Source: Halospeciosus flavus
GTDB lineage: Archaea > Halobacteriota > Halobacteria > Halobacteriales > Halobacteriaceae
Length of the DNA: 64,000 bases
NCBI RefSeq assembly: GCF_029814175.1
Contig: NZ_CP122313.1
Location: forward strand, 124,001-188,000
Reading direction: 5' to 3'
Under the pieces are notes generated by a model. It made no database searches. It was not told the DNA's origin and worked only from the letters and a program-made list of their open reading frames with translations. The translations under genes were made by a program, and so were the position numbers. Below, piece by piece: positions 46,722-54,345 of the stretch; position 1 is the stretch's first letter; the number at the start of each line of letters is the position of its first letter.

Positions 46722-47141
46722 CTACGAAAGTAATCCATATCGTGACCGGATGTGGCGGAGAATCTGCACCAATACGTCCGGCGAGGAGTCATCGACGAAG
46801 GCGTCGATTGTATCTTGTACCGATTCGATGTCGGGATCCGAAGTGGAGAGGCTACCCTGTCGAAGGTTGGCCGTGAGATACTCGGTGAACAATTCCGCGG
46901 CAGCGATTGCCTCAGAACGGGTGTCGTAAGCTTCGACGTAGTAGTCGTGACGGACGTTTGTCCGAGTTACTGTTGAGAGTCTGAGTTTGTATGGTCGTCG
47001 GTCGGATTCTTCGACGACGACCCGCACGATAAATCGGGTTCCTGTTCCGGGTTTGTAGTGGAATTCGACATTCTGCTCGTCGGAATTCTCGGAGGGTTGT
47101 ACGCACCACTTGTCTGGCAGATCGTATTCAGCGTCGGTCAT
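46722..47141 (-). CDS. Unknown haloarchaeal protein of duplicated cassette, copy 2
   Basis: A 139-residue paralogue of the protein at 35170. Shared blocks are YKLRLSTVTRTNVRHDYYVE and SLSTSDPDIESVQDTIDAF. Here the DUF7504-like gene is missing, and 132 bp separate it from the zinc-ribbon gene upstream. Confidence 0.7.
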   Translation of the reverse strand: MTDAEYDLPDKWCVQPSENSDEQNVEFHYKPGTGTRFIVRVVVEESDRRPYKLRLSTVTRTNVRHDYYVEAYDTRSEAIAAAELFTEYLTANLRQGSLSTSDPDIESVQDTIDAFVDDSSPDVLVQILRHIRSRYGLLS

Positions 47142-47273
47142 ATGTCGATGAAAGCTGGTCTGAATATCGGTCGATACCGTTCAAGGGAATTAGGTTGTCG
47201 GCTACCAGCTGAAGTTGCGCTCCTAACTGGGTATTTACTTGAATGTCGTGTTGGAAGTTGACCTGGGCCAAGG

Positions 47274-47483
47274 TTAGTTGTTACCGTGAGTAGAGGAGTG
47301 GGTAGTCTCAGCTGCGAGCATCGTGAGTGTTTGTTCGGGATAGTAATGTGCACCGCAGCCGGGACAGACCGCGACCTGGACACGGTCTTGAACGGGTGTT
47401 GCGATGGCGAGTTGGTCTGTGGGAACAGAGCGCTCGACGAGTGCGGTACCACAGCGCGAACACGGGAGGTCTGTTTCCTTCAT
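47274..47483 (-). CDS. Zinc-ribbon protein of duplicated cassette, copy 2
   Basis: A 69-residue protein: MKETDLPCSRCGTALVERSV and VAVCPGCGAHYYPEQTLTML. Paralogue of 36218-36427 with the same length and cysteine spacing. As in copy 1, a structured non-coding block lies about 280 bp upstream. Confidence 0.7.
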   Translation of the reverse strand: MKETDLPCSRCGTALVERSVPTDQLAIATPVQDRVQVAVCPGCGAHYYPEQTLTMLAAETTHSSTHGNN

Positions 47484-47767
47484 GGCTATAACCGATTGAG
47501 GCGAGTCCCGTACAACGAATACCGGATCGGATCAGACGGCGACTGGATGGTCAACCACTGACAAAGGGTTCGATGTCTGAGGGGGCGAGCGTGGTGAAGA
47601 AAGAACGGGACGAGCCCGCGGTCAACCAATACTTGATTGTATGTTATTAAATAGGTTACGTCAGTTGTGCGCCATACGTGAGATCGGCACGATGTGTCTC
47701 TCAAAACCACAACGGCTAAACCCGATGCCTATTGAATTATGACTGAATACCGAAGGTAGGTTGTTGG

Positions 47768-47908
47768 GTCCGATGAGGCCCGTTCCCGTTCGTCATCAGA
47801 ACAGGGCTGAGGACACGGCCTGTGCGAACCGGTGAAGCGACTATCCACGGACGCCATACGTGGACTCGTATTCCTGTAGATTCCGGCCGGGTGTCTGCTC
47901 CCCGGCAT
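47768..47908 (+). ncRNA. Putative structured RNA with kink-turn, copy 2
   Basis: Stem GTCC/GGAC (47768-47771, 47811-47814) closes GATGA (47772-47776) and CTGA (47807-47810). The inner stem is longer than in copy 1 (CCC/GGG and GTTC/GAAC) and different in sequence. The second hairpin has arms TCCACG/CGTGGA (47844-47849, 47859-47864) with the same GACGCCATA loop. The third has arms GCCGGG/CCCGGC (47886-47891, 47901-47906) with loop TGTCTGCTC. Relative to copy 1 one T-A pair of this stem has become C-G. A shared CAAAACCACAAC block lies at about 47703-47714. Confidence 0.55.
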
Positions 47909-48127
47909 GGACATTCTGGCAAGATTGTCATCGTAGTTTATCGATTCGTAACATCACTGTACAGATATTTCCGGCCACAGGGTGCCTCTTCAAAGCGGAA
48001 TCTGGAACCTTGGGTGGGAAGTTCAGACTAGCAGGTGTGAATTGCCCTTTGCTTGGGAGCCCTTCCTAGAAGGCCGTTCTCTGGTCTGCGTGATCGGTGC
48101 AGAGTACATACGAAGTACACTATCGCT

Positions 48128-48304
48128 CTATCGCTGTAACTCCGCTAGTGTTTTTATTCCAAATAGTGCCAGTAAGATTCCGATACCAGCGTCTGAGAGT
48201 ATCATTTCGTGATGCTGATGAGCGGCCGGTAATTGTCTGATAGCGAATATTTGCGCTATAATTCCGACACCGACGTCTGCTTTCGTCCCGAGATTCTGAG
48301 CCAT
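48128..48304 (-). CDS. Small membrane protein
   Basis: A 58-residue protein from ATG 48304: MAQNLGTKADVGVGIIAQIF, then SDAGIGILLALFGIKTLAEL. Two hydrophobic stretches are separated by a His-rich loop (AAHQHHE). Divergent from the TFS-like gene. Function unknown. Confidence 0.45.
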   Translation of the reverse strand: MAQNLGTKADVGVGIIAQIFAIRQLPAAHQHHEMILSDAGIGILLALFGIKTLAELQR

Positions 48305-48389
48305 ATCTACTACACCCCATTGCCAGTTGATAGCTGTCGGGAACCGGAAGTTAACACATATATCCGACAACCGTGTATTCCTACGATAT

Positions 48390-48707
48390 ATGCAATTCTG
48401 TGACGAATGTGGGTCAGTGATGCACACGGAGGGTGACACGTGGGTGTGTCGCTCCTGTGGGAGCGAGGAGTCGCGGGACTCGCAAGCCGAAGCAGCGATG
48501 ACGACTCAGGATGGGCAGCAGGACGATGGGGCACCCGACGTAGCCGACGCGACTCAGGACTCCACCGAGACGATGCAAGAGCCTTGTCCGGCGGATGACT
48601 GCGACAGCGACCGAGCACACTACGAGATGATACCGAAGCCGGGCGGCTCCTACGAGGTTCGGCTATTCACCTGCGTCGAGTGCGGCCACAAGTGGCGCGA
48701 CTCCTGA
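48390..48707 (+). CDS. TFS/RPA12-like RNA polymerase factor lacking the acidic cleavage pair
   Basis: A 105-residue protein. The N-terminal zinc ribbon is FCDECGSV...WVCRSCGSE (Cys 4, 7, 20, 23). An acidic Gln-rich linker follows, then a C-terminal TFIIS-type ribbon (Cys 66, 71, 95, 98) ending CVECGHKWRDS. Canonical TFS/TFIIS carries an Asp-Glu pair (SADEP) on the hairpin before the third Cys; here that position reads IPKPGGSYEVR with no Asp-Glu. It may bind polymerase without stimulating cleavage. Start at 48390; ACACATATATCCG upstream may supply the TATA box. Confidence 0.8.
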   Translation: MQFCDECGSVMHTEGDTWVCRSCGSEESRDSQAEAAMTTQDGQQDDGAPDVADATQDSTETMQEPCPADDCDSDRAHYEMIPKPGGSYEVRLFTCVECGHKWRDS

Positions 48708-49314
48708 CGGCGCATCTTGCGAACCCCGCCGCATAAAAATGCATAGACCGCCACATCAAACTCTCAACTCCCGGGGAGATATTCAGAAAGCCGGTTGTGT
48801 TAGTTCGAAAGGTTTCCATAGAGCCATTCCCCTCAGTTTTTCAAAATTTGAATTGCAGACTAGAATCAGATTCTTCTGAACTCCCGTCGAGCAATTTTCA
48901 GCGCCTAACACGGCCGAAAACGAGAGAATCGAGGAGTGTTTCACGGTTCGAAGTGCCGATCGGGAGATCTTGAGAGACATTGAACAGGTGAAGCAGTGGA
49001 TCCAAGGAATCCAGATACGGCCGATATCACCTTCGTTACCCCGCCGTCGAGCAATTTCTAAAACTACAGCATTATCACGGAACTCGTCGAGGTACTTTCT
49101 ACGCGCTCAAATCGTCCCGACGGGGTTCTTCTGCGATTTGAGGGCGTTATTTCGCCTTGCATATCGCGGTTTTCGTCCAAAGAAAAAGGCGATATGCGGT
49201 GTGCGAAGACCGCCGGCTCTCTCAGGCCGAGGGGCCCATCACGAGGGTAGTGGAATCACAGATGTATCAGATGTAGCGCATAGGTTGACCGGGTGTGTTC
49301 GGTTGGGTCTGTTG
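48708..49314. other. Long intergenic stretch without a supported gene
   Basis: No convincing frame. GTCGAGCAATTT occurs twice (near 48885 and 49047). The right end begins the plasmid-type section. Confidence 0.5.
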
Positions 49315-49328
49315 CCCCCGCAAGGGGG
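49315..49328. repeat. GNRA-loop hairpin before the gene at 49361
   Basis: CCCCC GCAA GGGGG forms a compact stem with a GCAA tetraloop, 32 bp upstream of the start codon. Similar leader hairpins precede other genes to the right. Confidence 0.45.
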
Positions 49329-49360
49329 TGGCGGGGCGCATCACATGCCCCCGATAGACG

Positions 49361-49801
49361 ATGGCTTCGGAACGACACAGCAAGACTCGAGCAGCGGATC
49401 ACGCAGCAACTACCACTGACGGTGAGGCGCCGTGGGCGGACCTCGAAATGACGGTTCCGACCGACCGGGATCATCCGTCGGTCGTCGCCCTCGTGGAGTG
49501 TACTCTCGTCGAGCTCACGCACGAGGCCGTGGGCGCCGTCTTCATCTCCCGGCAGGTCGGGCGGTCGACGCGGACGCAGTACGTCGCGGCCGACAACGTC
49601 GGCGAGCAGTTCCAGAAACGGCACTTCGACGACCGTCTGGGCTGGCACGAGACCACCATCCCTCGCCGAACCGTTCGCGACGAGCTCATCACTCAGCTTA
49701 TGCGGTCGCCTTCGACGCCGGCGGAGCGGTCAGGTGAGAGAGCAGCCAGCGAGGCAGACACCTTCGTCGTGAAGCCAGTTCGAGAGCTCCGAACGCCGTA
49801 G
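49361..49801 (+). CDS. Hypothetical plasmid-type protein
   Basis: A 146-residue protein. A charged N-terminal tail of about 28 residues precedes a compact part (VVALVECTLVELTHEAVGAV, FISRQVGRSTRTQYVAADNV, GWHETTIPRRTVRDEL). Not recognised. GC-rich codon use differs from the chromosome-like genes at 31-48 kb and matches the plasmid-like section. Confidence 0.6.
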   Translation: MASERHSKTRAADHAATTTDGEAPWADLEMTVPTDRDHPSVVALVECTLVELTHEAVGAVFISRQVGRSTRTQYVAADNVGEQFQKRHFDDRLGWHETTIPRRTVRDELITQLMRSPSTPAERSGERAASEADTFVVKPVRELRTP

Positions 49802-49810
49802 CGGTTAGGC

Positions 49811-49852
49811 TTAACCAACATTTCCGACCAATACCGGCACGGTGTTGGTTAA
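49811..49852. promoter_or_regulatory. Inverted repeat TTAACCAACA / TGTTGGTTAA, copy 3 of 3
   Basis: Arms at 49811-49820 and 49843-49852 with a 22-nt spacer. It lies between the gene ending at 49801 and the module starting at 50075. The conserved arms with unrelated spacers argue for a protein-binding site rather than recent duplication. Confidence 0.65.
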
Positions 49853-49977
49853 CGGTGGGGCTGGATCCACTCCCTCGCCCCCTCCCACCGCCCGACTCCT
49901 CGAATGAGTGTATCCTGGCGGCCGGGCGATCCGAGGAGGTGCCGAATCTGTACGCCATGAACTGTTTGTCGGCGTCC

Positions 49978-50062
49978 CCAGAACGCTCCGCGTTCTGGTG
50001 TGCGCACGAGAACGTGTTTCTCGTGCACGCCAGGAGGCGTGCAGCGCGCAACAGCGTGCGCG
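49978..50062. repeat. Four consecutive hairpins before the gene at 50075
   Basis: Perfect stems in series: CCAGAACGC/GCGTTCTGG (49978-49998), GCACGAGAA/TTCTCGTGC (50004-50026), GCACGC/GCGTGC (50025-50042, sharing two bases with the previous stem) and CGCGCA/TGCGCG (50045-50062). The run ends 12 bp before the ATG. Four unrelated stems side by side are unlikely by chance and may structure the leader RNA. Confidence 0.55.
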
Positions 50063-50074
50063 GCGTGACTCACC

Positions 50075-50368
50075 ATGCCTGATCCCGATCCTCACGACGA
50101 CACGAGTGCTGACCACGAACAGTTCGAGAAGGAACAGCTCGCCCAGGACCGCGACGCCGCCGGCGTCGACACGGCGGACGTCGACGACACGACGGCCCAG
50201 AACCTGATCAACGACCTCATCGACGCGGACGTCGTCACTCCGGTTCCCGAGGACCAAGTTCTGGTTCACGAGCCGAGCGGTACCGCGTACGACTCGACGA
50301 CGCAGCTGGCCGTCTTCCATCGTGGTTGGACAGCCGCCCGCGACGCTGACGACGAGGAGGGCGAGTGA
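50075..50368 (+). CDS. Hypothetical plasmid-type protein
   Basis: A 97-residue acidic protein. The N-terminal 45 residues are a charged helix-rich region; the rest (TAQNLINDLIDADVVTPVPE, then YDSTTQLAVFHRGWTAARD) looks like a small fold. Its stop overlaps the next start (ATG 50368), so the two are coupled. Confidence 0.65.
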   Translation: MPDPDPHDDTSADHEQFEKEQLAQDRDAAGVDTADVDDTTAQNLINDLIDADVVTPVPEDQVLVHEPSGTAYDSTTQLAVFHRGWTAARDADDEEGE

Positions 50369-50697
50369 TGCAACAGACACTCGTTGGCTGTGCGTTCTGC
50401 GATGCCCCGCCCGGTACCGAGACTGGCGAGGCACACACCTGGGGACAGGACGAGCGGATCACCCACCCGATCTGTGTCGACTGTGCCATCCAGGTGGAGC
50501 CAGACCCCGAGGAGTGCGATCACTTCGCCTGCGACGGTTGTGGGCTGGTCCTCGACGCACTCGCGGCGCTGACGCGGTTCCGCGTGGAACTCGGGCATCT
50601 GGAAGGCTCGTTGCAGCTGTGCGCTCGCTGTAGTCCCGGCGGGCTCGCGACGTACTGGACATGCGATCTCGAGGAGCACCTCGTCGCCGACTGTTGA
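50368..50697 (+). CDS. Multi-zinc-knuckle protein (DUF7558-like)
   Basis: A 109-residue cysteine-rich protein with several knuckles: VGCAFCDAPPG, HPICVDCAIQV, EECDHFACDGCG and QLCARCSPGG. I recall such proteins as DUF7558 on haloarchaeal plasmids; function unknown. Start at ATG 50368 inside the upstream stop. Confidence 0.7.
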   Translation: MQQTLVGCAFCDAPPGTETGEAHTWGQDERITHPICVDCAIQVEPDPEECDHFACDGCGLVLDALAALTRFRVELGHLEGSLQLCARCSPGGLATYWTCDLEEHLVADC

Positions 50698-50926
50698 GGC
50701 AATGTTTTAGCGTAGCACTACCTGTGGTCGCCTCCTACACTCTCGGATGTAACGGACTTACGCAGTCCCAGTACGTTGAACACCGGGGACGACATCCAGA
50801 ATGATATGGACTACCCCGCTGCAGGTCCTCGATTACGCACGAAGGCTCCCTTGCCGAGATTCGCCAGCAGCGAGGACTGGAACCATCGACGACTGACACT
50901 GGGGCGGACACCAGGGGTGAGTGCTG

Positions 50927-51256
50927 ATGTCTGATTCTAAGGGCCTCTACGACGTTCGTGAACGAACCGGAAATCCCGAGCACGCATCGGTCGACGATGT
51001 GGTCGAACTCGTATTCGAGCGCGCGCAGCATCCCCGTACGGATCACCACGACGGGCATCTCGACGAACAGATGGCGACTGTCGTCGACAGGTACGGTACC
51101 GCCCCTGTCCGGATCGTCATTCACCGCGTCCTTGTCGACGGCACGCCCTTCCGGACCGCCACCCAAGACCTCGAGGTACGCAACGTCGACGGTGTTCGTA
51201 TCGGGACGACCGCTGGCCAGTTCCTCGACGAACTGAACGCACAGGACGACGGCTGA
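50927..51256 (+). CDS. Hypothetical plasmid-type protein
   Basis: A 109-residue protein: LYDVRERTGNPEHASVDDVV, DGHLDEQMATVVDRYGTAPV and RIVIHRVLVDGTPFRTATQD. Not recognised. The interval before it (50698-50926) contains a plus-strand frame ending HEGSLAEIRQQRGLEPSTTD and a stop, which looks like the tail of a degraded gene. Confidence 0.6.
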   Translation: MSDSKGLYDVRERTGNPEHASVDDVVELVFERAQHPRTDHHDGHLDEQMATVVDRYGTAPVRIVIHRVLVDGTPFRTATQDLEVRNVDGVRIGTTAGQFLDELNAQDDG

Positions 51257-51292
51257 GATCGGCGTAAACTCTTCCTGTTCCACGGGCGTTAA

Positions 51293-51350
51293 TGTGCAAG
51301 CTCTGTGCATACGCCGAAACCGTTATCCGTCTATGTGCAAAACTTGCACA
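51293..51350. promoter_or_regulatory. Operator-like palindromes before the RHH/PIN pair
   Basis: TGTGCAA-AAC-TTGCACA is a perfect 7-bp palindrome at 51334-51350, ending 4 bp before ATG 51355. A related imperfect element, TGTGCAAGCTCTGTGCAT, lies at 51293-51310. Ribbon-helix-helix antitoxins normally repress their own promoters by binding such repeats. Confidence 0.65.
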
Positions 51351-51354
51351 TACA

Positions 51355-51723
51355 ATGAGTGCAAGCGACGATCCGCGACGGGTTCACTTCCAGTCGCCGG
51401 AGTATCTCGTCGACCGGCTCGATGCCATCGCCGATCTCTTCGACAAAGACCGGACGGATCTCCTCGTCGATGCCATCCGGGAGTACATCGAAGACACTGC
51501 CGACAGCGAGACGTTCCAGGAATTAGTTGCGACGAAGTACTACGACGACCAACTCGAGTTCGAGACGGTGAAGCAACTGGTGGGCGCCGAGACCGCCCAG
51601 CGACTCCGCCTCCTCAAAGCGGATCTTGAGGACGAACCACTCGATCTCGCTACCCCCGATGACGTCGACGTCTACGATGGGGAGGTGACGACGGTCGACA
51701 CCGCGGTCGACGACGATCGATGA
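51355..51723 (+). CDS. Ribbon-helix-helix antitoxin-like protein
   Basis: A 122-residue protein. RRVHFQSPEYLVDRLDAIAD, then KDRTDLLVDAIREYIED, is an RHH DNA-binding unit. The longer C-terminal half probably binds the toxin. Its stop overlaps the start of the PIN protein (ATGA at 51720). Confidence 0.8.
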   Translation: MSASDDPRRVHFQSPEYLVDRLDAIADLFDKDRTDLLVDAIREYIEDTADSETFQELVATKYYDDQLEFETVKQLVGAETAQRLRLLKADLEDEPLDLATPDDVDVYDGEVTTVDTAVDDDR

Positions 51724-52289
51724 GCGGTCCACGACTGCGAACAGTCGTCGCCGACACGAGCGCGCTCGTCAGTCTCGCGGTGCCCCGTGCGGATGCAGCC
51801 ATCGGTACCGATGTTCCCGACCCGTTCCAATACCTGCTCACCTCCTGTGACGTGGTCGTCCCTCCGGAAGTAGTCGCAGAACTCCGCGACATCACGCAGT
51901 ATCAGGACATCCACGCCGCAGCCGCGAGTAACGTCCTCGCGGCCCGTGGCCACTACACGGTCGAAGATCCGTATGCGCGCGAGGACACCCCGGACGCGCG
52001 ACCGACGTTCGGCCTCGATGACGGCGAAACTGATGGCATCGTCCTCGCGAACGCACTCGACGTCGACGGCTTTCTGACCGACGAGTTTGGTGGGACGAAC
52101 TTCCCGCTCATCCACGCGGTGCTCGAAGGGCCGCGAATCGTCCCGACGCCGCGGCTCATCTGTGATTACGCCCGAAACGGGCATATGACCCACGAAGAGG
52201 CGAGAACGCTCCTTAGCGCGATTAGCCCCCTCCGGAGCTGGGACAACAGCCCATACGTCGCCCAGTTGGTAGCACTTCTGGAGGAGTAG
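51720..52289 (+). CDS. PIN-domain toxin-like protein
   Basis: A 189-residue PIN domain. Acidic residues expected at the metal site are visible in VVADTSALVSL (Asp12), PEVVAELRD (Glu54), GETDGIVLANAL (Asp105) and GFLTDEFGG (Asp121). PIN toxins cleave RNA. It is longer than typical VapC (about 130 residues), with a helical tail (HMTHEEARTLLSAISPLRSW). Coupled to the RHH gene, it makes a toxin-antitoxin module that could stabilise the replicon. Confidence 0.8.
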   Translation: MSGPRLRTVVADTSALVSLAVPRADAAIGTDVPDPFQYLLTSCDVVVPPEVVAELRDITQYQDIHAAAASNVLAARGHYTVEDPYAREDTPDARPTFGLDDGETDGIVLANALDVDGFLTDEFGGTNFPLIHAVLEGPRIVPTPRLICDYARNGHMTHEEARTLLSAISPLRSWDNSPYVAQLVALLEE

Positions 52290-52291
52290 GT

Positions 52292-52552
52292 TCATTCGCC
52301 CTTGAGGTCACGAGCGTCGAGTTCGCCGGCGAGATACTGTTTCCCTTTCCTAGTGATATCATAGACACCGTTTCCGAGATGAACGAGGAGACCGTAGGTG
52401 ACGAGTGTTTTACAGCGGGCGTTGATGTGCTGTCGAGAGAACCGGACGCGGTCACTGTCAGCCATTTCCTTCGGGGTATCGGGGCCCTCTTCAGCAAGAT
52501 GCTCCAGAATGCGATCATCGGCGCGTGACATCCAGTCGGCGTCAAAGCGCAT
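52292..52552 (-). CDS. Winged-helix repressor, PhiH1-repressor type
   Basis: An 86-residue winged-helix protein: MSRADDRILEHLAEEGPDTP, DSDRVRFSRQHINARCKTLV and GVYDITRKGKQYLAGELDAR. This matches the PhiH1-type repressor family common on haloarchaeal viruses and plasmids. It ends 2 bp from the PIN stop on the opposite strand. An inverted repeat at 52593-52629 between it and the divergent HalOD1 gene is a likely operator. Confidence 0.8.
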   Translation of the reverse strand: MRFDADWMSRADDRILEHLAEEGPDTPKEMADSDRVRFSRQHINARCKTLVTYGLLVHLGNGVYDITRKGKQYLAGELDARDLKGE

Positions 52553-52592
52553 AATCACTTCTGGTTGCGCTGACGCTATCCCGAACGCGCTA

Positions 52593-52629
52593 AGTCAATT
52601 AGCAAAGCGTAGCGCTTCTACAATTGACT
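52593..52629. promoter_or_regulatory. Inverted repeat between repressor and HalOD1 gene
   Basis: AGTCAATT (52593-52600) and AATTGACT (52622-52629) are perfect arms with a 21-nt spacer that itself contains AAGCG...CGCTT. A TATA box (TTTTATA, 52637-52643) follows at about -31 to the ATG at 52674. The winged-helix repressor is the obvious ligand candidate. Confidence 0.5.
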
Positions 52630-52673
52630 CCTTACGTTTTATACGCCTGCCAACCTAACCCTCGAGCGTTCAG

Positions 52674-52934
52674 ATGCATTCCCCTCCATCGGACAGTTCG
52701 GGCGGATCGAATGACCTTCTCGTCGAGATTATTGAGACGCTGGAGACGTGTGGGCTCGAGGACGACACCTACCAGCTCCACGATTACGTTGACGTCGAGG
52801 CGCTCGAACAGTTGGTTGCTTCGTCTGATGAGGATATCGCTGTCCAGTTCACCGTCGAGGGGATTCAACTCGACGTGTCACCGGAAGGGGTGGACGTCGT
52901 CGTCGAGGATCAACCTGATACAGGCAGTGAGTAG
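52674..52934 (+). CDS. HalOD1-type output-domain protein
   Basis: An 86-residue protein: DLLVEIIETLETCGLEDDTY, QLHDYVDVEALEQLV, then two strands (AVQFTVEGIQLDVSPEGVDV). This is the haloarchaeal output domain HalOD1, often attached to response regulators but here standing alone. Leaderless start behind a TATA box. Confidence 0.75.
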   Translation: MHSPPSDSSGGSNDLLVEIIETLETCGLEDDTYQLHDYVDVEALEQLVASSDEDIAVQFTVEGIQLDVSPEGVDVVVEDQPDTGSE

Positions 52935-53068
52935 CGCTTCCCGTCGCGGAGACGCATACCATCCCTGAAAGCCCTCGGCCGCCTCGCCCTTTCTGAGTCC
53001 ACCAGGACAGTGGAAGGCTGGCTTAGCGACGTAGCCGGCCGAACGGGTGCGTACGTGACGGCCCGCCC

Positions 53069-53223
53069 CGCTCGCCGCTGCCGCCCTCCGCGTCGCTCGC
53101 GACCGACCATTCCGGGCGTGCGGGCGCTCTCCACACCGCCCGCGCCCGTTCCGGGCTAAAGTGCATGTGCCCTCGGCGCCAGCGGGTAAGCGCGAGGGGT
53201 TGCGCGGCGTAGCTGCTCACCCC
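53069..53223 (+). repeat. About 155-bp direct repeat, copy 1
   Basis: Matches 56003-56154 in blocks: CGCGTCGCTCGCGACCGACC with ATTCCGGG, then GTGCCCTCGGCGCCAGCGGG, then TGCGCGGCGT and GCTGCTCACCC. Between the blocks the copies differ in a short GC-rich piece. The two copies bracket the lipoprotein and TnpB genes. The interval 52935-53345 has no other feature. Confidence 0.75.
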
Positions 53224-53345
53224 TCGACTGGGAGAGCTCTGATCAAGGTGCCAAAGAACTGTTCACTAGATAATTGTTTTATCGAATACCTGGACGAACG
53301 AACTGGTCAGTAGTACAGTGGATCTGTCGCTGGAGGGCTAACATA

Positions 53346-53450
53346 ATGACTGAATTTCTGGATGACGAGGAGACCGATATTGAATGTCGCACACTCCGTG
53401 AAATAGTATATAATGCGGACGCCAATATGGACAACGAGTATCGTCTTTAA
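53346..53450 (+). CDS. Possible 34-residue protein
   Basis: ATG 53346 opens MTEFLDDEETDIECRTLREI and ends at TAA 53450, overlapping the convergent lipoprotein stop by 4 bp. Acidic and helical, but short and unsupported otherwise. Confidence 0.25.
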   Translation: MTEFLDDEETDIECRTLREIVYNADANMDNEYRL

Positions 53451-54097
53451 CTATCTATCTGCGCTGCCTCCGCTGAAATCGTCCAGTCATCCTCTGTGGA
53501 AACAGCACCCTCGAACAACACGGTCTCCGTCTTGTCACTCCCGATGGATACAGTCTTTTCCTTCGTTTTTTCACCCCCCATAGATACCGCATTATACGTT
53601 AGTGTCGCCGTCACATCGCCGTCAACACCGCGATTAGTTATCTTAGCACCGTGAGTCGAGGGTTGTGTAACAAACATATATCCAAGGGCATCATCTGGGG
53701 GTGATGCCGTCATATCTACAGTCCTCCGTTCGCTGCTATTGAAGTAGAGGGCTTGTTTTCGCTCACGTTCGTACCCCTCGTGCAGAAATCCGACGTTATC
53801 TGGCTCAGTTGCATTCTCATCCATCTTCCAGAACAGGGCAATTGCGATATTTCCGCTATCTCCGGTATTCTGGATAGTCACGGAGAGTGTGTTCTGACTG
53901 GGCTGGTCAATAGAGACGAGTTGACTTTCGGGTGCCACAAGTTCGGTGACTTCCGGATCAGGGAGGTCAGCATCGAATACGTCGTTAGAGAGGGTGGTGG
54001 TAGATGTTTGCTGCTGGTCTGTGTTGTCGGAGGAACATCCGGCAAGTGCAGTCAGGGACGCTGTTGACGCGAGCAGTCTTCGGCGTGTGATTTTCAT
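53447..54097 (-). CDS. Tat-exported lipoprotein
   Basis: A 216-residue protein. TRRRLLASTASLTALAGC is a twin-arginine signal with lipobox cysteine. The Thr/Ser-rich mature part has an immunoglobulin-like strand pattern (NTLSVTIQNTGDSGNIAIAL, DGDVTATLTYNAVSM). Probably surface-anchored; function unknown. It lies between the two direct repeats. Confidence 0.8.
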   Translation of the reverse strand: MKITRRRLLASTASLTALAGCSSDNTDQQQTSTTTLSNDVFDADLPDPEVTELVAPESQLVSIDQPSQNTLSVTIQNTGDSGNIAIALFWKMDENATEPDNVGFLHEGYERERKQALYFNSSERRTVDMTASPPDDALGYMFVTQPSTHGAKITNRGVDGDVTATLTYNAVSMGGEKTKEKTVSIGSDKTETVLFEGAVSTEDDWTISAEAAQIDS

Positions 54098-54233
54098 CTG
54101 ATTATTATCTATTCTGTTATGGTATTAATGTGGGTCGTATTAGGGCGGACTACTGTTCTTACCACATCAGACAAAGTGTAACACCGGGTCTACACCACCT
54201 CATTCTGACCGTGTAGTGCGGTGATGTTTTTGA

Positions 54234-54256
54234 GCGCCTGCGAAGGGTGCAGGCGC
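54234..54256. repeat. Hairpin upstream of the TnpB pair
   Basis: GCGCCTGC/GCAGGCGC form an 8-bp stem with a 7-nt loop; a second small stem CCTGT/ACAGG follows within 30 bp. They lie about 90-110 bp before the gene at 54346. The rest of the 54098-54345 interval contains no gene I can support. Confidence 0.4.
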
Positions 54257-54345
54257 GGTCGGTCGTGCCTGTACAGCACAGGTGATTCAAGATGCGACAC
54301 CACCACCAGCGACAGGTGTATCGACAGCCGGAGGAGCGATAACCG

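Noticed and set aside
36596-47931. Minus-strand frames at 36596-36901 and 47729-47914 sharing about 20 residues (PRMASVD...)
   Set aside because: The shared part covers the conserved hairpin only. Similarity does not follow a codon pattern and the frames diverge at once, so a structured RNA explains it better than a protein.
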